From Rhodamnia argentea (Eukaryota; Streptophyta; Magnoliopsida; Myrtales; Myrtaceae), in contig NC_063150.1 of NCBI RefSeq assembly GCF_020921035.1, positions 6,758,001 through 6,822,000 of the forward strand: DNA of 64,000 bases, read 5' to 3'. Shown in pieces: positions 58,115 through 64,000 of the stretch (its first letter is position 1; each line of letters opens with the position of its first letter). The notes under the pieces are model-generated. The model did no database searches. It saw nothing but the letters and a program-made list of their open reading frames with translations, and was not told the origin of the DNA. The translations under genes were made by a program, and so were the position numbers.

Positions 58115-58940
58115 GCATCGAACCGGTGGCTGAATGGAATCAGGCCGACCGAATCGAACAGATTGTGCGGTCTGGAGCTCCAAACGGTCCGAATAGACCT
58201 CACCGAGTTGATTGAACCGACTGGGTTGGCATCCATGAAATTACGGGTGTACCCTTTATCGAACCAAGCCACCGATAAATTTTCGATGTTTTTTTTTTAT
58301 TATTTTTTTTTGCAAGCGATGGATCGAGAAAAAGTTCTCCACCAGCGCTTTGTCTTTGCACCTTGATACGTCTTTTTATTTTAGAGATAATATGACGAAA
58401 AATCTTAAATTAGCATATTTGTGATAGATTTATTTTAAATTATTTTTTTAACTATAAAAAATCATAAACTAATAGACCTATGATAATTTACCTCAAACTA
58501 TTTTTTCCGACGAATTTACCCACACTGGTACACATGTGACGAATTTACCCTCCACTAAATTTTGTTAAATTGGGCTAACGCCATGAAAAATCTCAAACCG
58601 ATATACATGTGACAAAAAAAGGGTAAAAACCCCAAATTATACACCCGTCAATTTTCACGTATCATCCAACTTAATAATTTGATGATAAAAAGCAGACACA
58701 CCATTATCTTCTTCGAGACGTCATCTTAGCAAGCATTGAACCGGTGGATGAATAGAATCATATCGACCAAATCGAACAGATTGTGCGATCTGAGCCCCAT
58801 CGGTTGGAATAGACCTCACCGAGTTGACAAATGAGACGCCCTCCGACTCTTTAGGCCGAACGATCAAACCGATTGGGTTGGCATCGATGAAATTACGGGT
58901 ATGCCCTTTATCGAACCAAGCCACCAATAGATTTTCGATT
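58115..58940. repeat. Direct duplication flanking an inserted element
   Basis: The segment 58115-58288 (starting GCATCGAACCGGTGG) recurs at 58731-58940, with the words AATCGAACAGATTGTGCG and TCGAACCAAGCCACC conserved. The two lie in the upstream region of the methyltransferase and are separated by an AT-rich element at 58381-58720. Confidence 0.8.
58381..58720. mobile_element. Partial member of the tandem-repeat foldback family
   Basis: It consists of degenerate units of the form (A/T)AAAAATC-CAAA-T-GTATA--TGTGACAAATTTACC, the same unit that makes up the element at 61340-61856. The inverted right half seen there is not evident here. Confidence 0.5.
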
Positions 58941-60179
58941 TAGAAGCGATAAATTGAGAAAAGGTTCTCAATAAACAATGAAACTAAAAACAAATCCAGT
59001 GGACAAATGTGAGCATTCCGAGCCTTCGAATCGATTCGGCTCATTCCCATATAAATCTCTAATTTCATTTCATATGCGTTTGGTAAGTTTCACTCACAAG
59101 ATAATCGGAGAGGCCCTCGCGATCGTTACTTGAATATAAAATCTACCTTTTTACACCAGCTAATCCCACGAGAGCAGTTTCTTTGTTTTCGCTTCTTGGA
59201 TTTAAATTTCCATTTACACTATCAACAAGCCAATAGATGTGGAAAGCAAAAAATAAAGATTCCTAGTGAATGGTTATTGCTATTCCGTGTGTTGTCATGA
59301 GAAGAAATGACTTCCCATCATTTGCGTATGATCTCTTATTTTCTTCATTTTATATCTTATATTGTAAAGGGCGTCTAGTCACCTAATTTCCCAATATAAT
59401 AGCATTTCTCTGAGTCGCATTCGCAGCTGACGTGGAGGGGCTAACGAATTTTTAAGGTGGGGCTTGCCTTTGAAGCGCAAGGAAGTTCGGATGATCAATG
59501 GTCAACGGGAAGCATTTGGACGAAATCGTGCACGAGAAGGTAATTTAGGAGCATGACGCCGGCTACCCTTTGTCCTAAATTCACGCTGTCAATGCTGAGT
59601 ATCGAGGGCATAAAATGCCGCCCACGAGGCATTCGGCCCTACTGGCAAAGCGATTAGGGGCTGGGATCGGAGAGTACCAAGTCAGGGGTTCGATCTCCGG
59701 GAACACCGCACACCCCCAACGAATACACAAAAAAGAGGAACCAGACCCAAAAATAAGAAGAGAGCACAGAGTGCCGACGGATTGAGAGTTTGTAACATGG
59801 AGGAGTTGCACGAGGACACGCCTTGTTATAGAAAGTGGTGCTAAGATCTTTAGTGTAGACGTGGGTAGGATTTAACCATAGAATGGTTTGACTTCAATTG
59901 CGCACCGCGCTCTATTAGTTTGCGTAAGTTGCCCACGAATCCCTGGATTCTTTCATTTATGACTCGAGAGTATGACGACTTTTGTAGCTCGACTAATCAC
60001 CAAATAATCGCTTTGTGGATTGAGCGTGGGGACGGTGGATGGCGGTGCGAAGGCGGTGATCGGGAGAAACTTGAACTGAGTTTACAACCTCGTATTTTCG
60101 AAAAAGGATCACGGTAATTATCGCCCTCTTCCGAAACCTGTTTAGCATACCTAACTAGGATTAGCCCACTCTCTAAAAC
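58941..60179. other. Intergenic region with a possible SINE
   Basis: No protein gene is visible. A tRNA-like pol III promoter pair lies at 59643-59698 (listed separately); the rest holds only short frames without motifs. Confidence 0.45.
59630..59800 (+). mobile_element. Possible tRNA-derived SINE
   Basis: TGGCAAAGCGATTAGG (from 59643) resembles a pol III A box and GGTTCGATCTCC (59687-59698) closely resembles a B box, about 40 bases apart as in tRNA genes. The flanks do not form a tRNA cloverleaf. No poly-A tail or target-site duplication is obvious, so this is a tentative call. Confidence 0.3.
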
Positions 60180-61330
60180 AGTTGTTATTTCGCGAGAATG
60201 CTTGTAAAGAATATTTTACAGGAAGTTATTCTCCGGGAAAGTGGTAATATTTTTCGGTGTTTGGTTGAAATCTGAAAATGGAATGGAAAATATTTTATGT
60301 CCTCGAGTAAGGAAAAAATTGTTTGATTTTCCTAAATAGACATGCATTATTCAAACACTAGTGACTTGTGCATGGGTAGCCGGAGATACCGAGTATTGAT
60401 ACTAGGATCTCGGGTTCCACCTCGATGGACCTTGACCCGAGTGCCGGGGAGCATGGGCACTGGGTCCCGAGCATAGGCACGAGCATCCGCCCCCTGTCCA
60501 CAAAAAAAATGCTAGAGAACCCGATGCCCATGCTCGGGCCTAGGTCACAAAGTCTAGTCGAGGCACAAACGCCCGTGCTTGAGGCCCCAGCACTCATGCC
60601 TATACCCCTGCACCACAAGCTCGAGTCCATTGAGGCTGGGCTCGTGTTCACAAAGGGCAAGTGCGGGACCCTAGTTTTTGGGCCGGGGAACTCGGCTGCT
60701 GTGCTTGGCCCCCTGATGCTTGAGCTTGAGTCCCTAACGCTCGAGCCTTGATCCATTGAGGTCGGGTTCAAGACCCCAGTACCCATTCCCGGGTCCTCGG
60801 CACCCGGGTTCAAGACCCTAGTGCCGTGCTTGGATCCCTTGAGCCCGAATTGGGGTTTATGGTGGCCAAGGCCCATGATCCCGGTGTCAATGCTTGGGTC
60901 CATCGGACCGGGCTCAACACTTCGACGATCGAAATTGGTCCGATGGATTTGTGGGTGAATCTTGGGGATCAAGGCATAAGCATCGAGTACTCGAACTTGG
61001 TCTCGATTGATTTGGGCACAGGTGTTGAGGTCCCACACCCAGCCTCGAAGGGTTTGGGTTACCCCAAGCCCAACTTTGTGGATTTGCGCTTGAACACCGG
61101 GGTTTTGGGCTATGCTTCTTCGAACTCGGGCCTGGCCTCGGTAGACCGTAGTTAATTGTTCCCGGGCTCTAGTCCCGAGTCCACTATCAAGGGTCCGAGA
61201 ATAAGCCTTGGGGTTCTCGTGCGGAAACACATAATCTCTAGTCCAAGCGTTGATTTCTCATAATATTTTAAAAAATAATTTTTGATTTTTCAAAGATAAA
61301 TTTATTTTCACAAATTGAAGCACAGATCTT
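60180..61330. repeat. GC-rich degenerate repeat flanked by element-like termini
   Basis: 60180-60350 resembles the ends of the element at 5587 (GGAAGTTATT, GTAATATTTTTCGGTGTTTGG). From 60358 to 61230 the sequence is rich in recurring words such as CCCGAG, GGGTCC, ATGCC and CTTGAGC, and is open for 290 codons on the minus strand and for about 109 codons twice on the plus strand. The translation is Gly/Pro/Ser/Arg-rich without any known domain, so it is treated as a degenerate repeat and not a gene. Confidence 0.45.
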
Positions 61331-61339
61331 TTGTTCTAG

Positions 61340-61856
61340 GGTTAATACCATGAAAACCCTAAACTAGTATATTTGTGACAAATTTACCCTAAAATATTTT
61401 TTTGACCACGAAAAACCTCAAACTGGTATACCTATGACAAATTTACCCCGAATTATTTTTTTGACCACAAAAAATCCTAAACCAGTATATCTGTGACAAA
61501 TTTACCATAAACTAATTCTTTTGACCACGAAATACCCCAAATTGGTACAATTGTGACAAATTTACCCCGAGTTAAATTGATTTAATATCACGAAAAATTT
61601 CAAATTGATAAACCTGTGACAAACAGAGGGTCAAAACTCCATAATAGTATACTTGTCGATTGTCACGTGTCACCAAATCAGAAATTTGTGAGTTAAATTT
61701 AACGAAAATTAACGGAGGGTAAATTTGTCACATGTGTAATAGTTTAGGGTAAATTTGTCACAGGTATATCAGTTTGGGGTTTTATGTGGTCAAAAAAATA
61801 ATTTGAGGTAAATTTGTCACAAATGTACTAATTTGAGATTTTTCGTGGTATTAACC
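61340..61856. mobile_element. Foldback element built from about 62-bp tandem units
   Basis: The ends are inverted repeats: GGTTAATACCATGAAAA on the left and TTTTTCGTGGTATTAACC on the right. The left half has about four head-to-tail units of about 62 bases, each containing GTGACAAATTTACC and a GACCACGAAAAA-like string; the right half (from about 61715) has about three units in the opposite direction. TTTGTTC occurs just outside both ends and may be a decayed target duplication. It lies about 330 bases upstream of the PHR2 ATG. Confidence 0.75.
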
Positions 61857-62187
61857 ATTTGTTCCATCTCGTCAATAATCAATTTGTGATTAGCCACGTG
61901 CGACGCACCACACTCACGCACAGCACCAAACCGAAGGACATGCAGAATCCCCAAAACACCCCCAACGCCCCGAGGAGAAAACCCCCAGCCATTGAAAGTT
62001 AGCAGCAGCCCAAGAAAGATTGGCGAAAGAGGTGTTAGGTGGTCAATCAGTTGGAGGAGGAAGAAGAAGGACAGAGGATTTGCAATAGTATTAAACCCCT
62101 CACCTCGCACCCCATCTCTCACCTACTCTTTTCCCATCCTCAAATTTCACTCCCATTCTCATCTCCTTCCTCGGTGACACTCCGGCC

Positions 62188-63892
62188 ATGGACTCCCACC
62201 ACCAATTCGCCGAGAAATCCCAAGATAACGCCGCCCCCGAGGAGCACACCCACCAGCTCGCCGTCGTCCCCGCCGCCGCCCCTCCTCCCTTCGCCACCGC
62301 CTCCCTCTCCCTCTTCGCCGCCGTCCAGCCCGCCACCCATTTCTTCCAGCAGCCCAAGATTGCGTCTTTGTTCGCCGCCGCCCAGCCCGCCAAGGCCCGA
62401 GTCCCCACCCAGGCCTCCTCCCTCGCCCACCTCTCCCTCTCCGCCTCCGCCGTCTCTCCTCCCAAGATCTCCTTCAAGTCCACCATCTCCGCCAACCCCC
62501 TCCAGAGCCCCCTCACCCTCGGCCCCCACCGCCCCCTCGACCCATCCGGCGCCGCCGGCCTCCGCCGCGCCTCCGTCGTCTGGTTCCGTAGCGACCTCCG
62601 CGTCCACGACAACGAGTGCCTCAATGCCGCCCATAATGAGTCCATGTCCGTCCTCAACGTCTACTGCTTCGACCCCCGCGACTACGGTAAGTCCTCGTCC
62701 GGCTTCGATAAGACCGGCCCCTACCGCGCCTCCTTCCTCCTCGAGTCCGTCTCCGACCTCCGCCGCAGCCTGCGGGACCGCGGATCGGAACTCGTGGTCA
62801 GGGTGGGCCGCCCCGAGGAGGTGCTCGCGGAGATGGCCAAGGCCGTTGGAGCCGAGGCTGTTTACGCCCACCGCGAGGTGTCGCGGGATGAGGTGAAGTC
62901 GGAGGAGCGGATCGAGGCCGCAATGAAGGAGGAAGGGGTAGAGGTCAAGTACTTCTGGGGGAGCACGCTGTTCCACGTCGACGACCTGCCGTTCAAGGTG
63001 GAGGACATGCCGACGAACTACGGCGGTTTCAAGGAGAGAGTGCAGGGGTTGGAGGTGAGGAAGACGATGGCTGCGTTGGACCAGCTGAAGGGATTACCCA
63101 AGAGGGGCGACGTGGAGCCCGGAGAGATGCCTTCCTTGACGGACTTGGGTGTGAATCCTAGTGCCTCCATGGCTCAGGTTTGTCTCTTTTGCTTAGGGAA
63201 ATCGATCTCATTTCGGTAATTCCAAGTACGATTAGATACGTTGACAGGTTCGTTGAGATTGATCTTGGCCTCTGCATAGCATAGTGTAGCGTTCCTCGAG
63301 CAGTCCATTTGAGTAGATTCTGTCTTTGAGATGCCTAGTTTGAACAGGTCGAAGCTGGTAATGTTTCACCGAGTGAAGTAGACGGGTCCGATGCAAAATT
63401 TGGTTGGATCTTCTGGAGGTTGCTTTGTATGATTATCTAATTCGAGCTTGAGCATTTTGTCTTTTCTTATGTGATCTTGCGCCGTCTACCTGGAGGAAAG
63501 ATGTAACAGAAATCAAGAGCGAAGCTTAACTACAGTGCTTGTTAGTTTTTTATTGTTCAATCTCTGAACTTGTGGTATTAGTATTTCATGGATCATTTGG
63601 TAATCACTAGAGCGAATTGGTTATATTTGATTTTGGTTTTTTGGGTAACAGCATGATGGCCGCTTTTTTCATGTATGCAGGACGGTAAGGCGCCTTCTAT
63701 TGTAGGAGGTGAGGCCGAAGCTCTTCAGAGGCTCAAAAAATTTGCCGCCGAGTGCCAGGCACAGCCAAACAAGGGGACCAACAATGATAACATCTATGGA
63801 GCCAACTTTTCTTGCAAGATCTCGCCGTGGCTTACCAATGGATGTATCTCTCCTCGTGCCATGTTTGAGGAGCTAAAGAAAACTGCCTCCAA
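62188..63892 (+). CDS. PHR2: Photolyase/blue-light receptor PHR2, 5' part
   Basis: Exon 1 (62188-63177) and exon 2 (63681-63892) are complete; the gene runs off the window. The start MDSHHQFAEKS and the following conserved blocks, TQASSLAHLSLS and ISFKSTISANPLQSPL, identify the PHR2 type (Arabidopsis At2g47590), distinct from CRY-DASH and the CPD photolyases. The alanine/proline/serine-rich first 120 residues may be an organelle-targeting region. The photolyase N-terminal domain begins VVWFRSDLRVHDNE at about residue 129 and includes YCFDPRDYGKSSSGFDKTGP and REVSRDEVKSE. Exon 2 reaches the linker and the start of the C-terminal region (NFSCKISPWL, ISPRAMFEELKK). The exon 2 donor is taken as AA/GTGAGC. 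PHR2 proteins are poorly characterised; repair or light sensing is inferred from the family. Confidence 0.9.
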
Positions 63893-64000
63893 GTGAGCTT
63901 CTAACCAGATTAAATTCTTGTCTCGTTTGGCTGTCTTAGGTCAGATAAATCTCAGTGATATGAGGAGTACTCATTGCAATTGAATCACTTGATTGACAGC

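Noticed and set aside
1-64000. CRISPR arrays, bacterial operons or integrated viral genes
   Set aside because: The tandem repeats seen have no regular spacers, all genes are plant nuclear genes with introns or plant signal peptides, and no reverse transcriptase, capsid or integrase frame is visible.

Overview
This is nuclear DNA from a flowering plant, most likely a woody eudicot. The genes have plant-type introns, the intergenic DNA is AT-rich with many CT/GA microsatellites and small non-autonomous transposon-like elements, and every recognisable protein belongs to a plant family. A Myrtaceae-like genome such as Eucalyptus is only a guess, because nothing visible fixes the species.

Layout. 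1-7 kb: a small defensin-like (DEFL) cluster with one intact two-exon gene (1751-2571), a truncated tandem copy upstream and a broken copy downstream that ends against a TIR element. 8.2-10.7 kb: an intronless exocyst gene, SEC15B. 14.3-17.2 kb: two tandem DUF538 secreted-protein genes. 24-33.7 kb: a triplicated segment, each unit carrying a minus-strand LEA5/SAG21-type gene; the middle gene has an in-frame deletion and a 1.33-kb insertion in its 5' leader, containing an inverted duplication of a sugar/polyol-transporter fragment. 39.4-47.9 kb: an 18-exon PARP gene of the Arabidopsis PARP2 (At4g02390) type with two SAP domains, reconstructed here to 637 residues. 51.7 kb: a MIR164 precursor. 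55.2-57.9 kb: a seven-exon minus-strand SAM-dependent methyltransferase of the leucine-carboxyl-methyltransferase type. 62.2 kb to the window end: the first two exons of a PHR2-type photolyase/blue-light-receptor gene, cut by the window edge.

The order SEC15B - DUF538 - DUF538 - SAG21/LEA5 - PARP2 - methyltransferase matches, from memory, Arabidopsis At4g02350-At4g02405. The MIR164 - PHR2 pair matches At2g47585-At2g47590. The window therefore looks like one ancestral block whose genes are split between two places in Arabidopsis. The genes do not form a pathway; several (LEA5, PARP2, PHR2) belong to families linked to stress or DNA-damage responses.

The most unusual structure is the transporter-derived hairpin in the leader of the middle LEA5 gene. 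It could be a young small-RNA-producing locus and it also creates a chimeric open frame. Splice junctions were inferred by reading frame, consensus and remembered family sequences; no alignment, expression data or database search was available.
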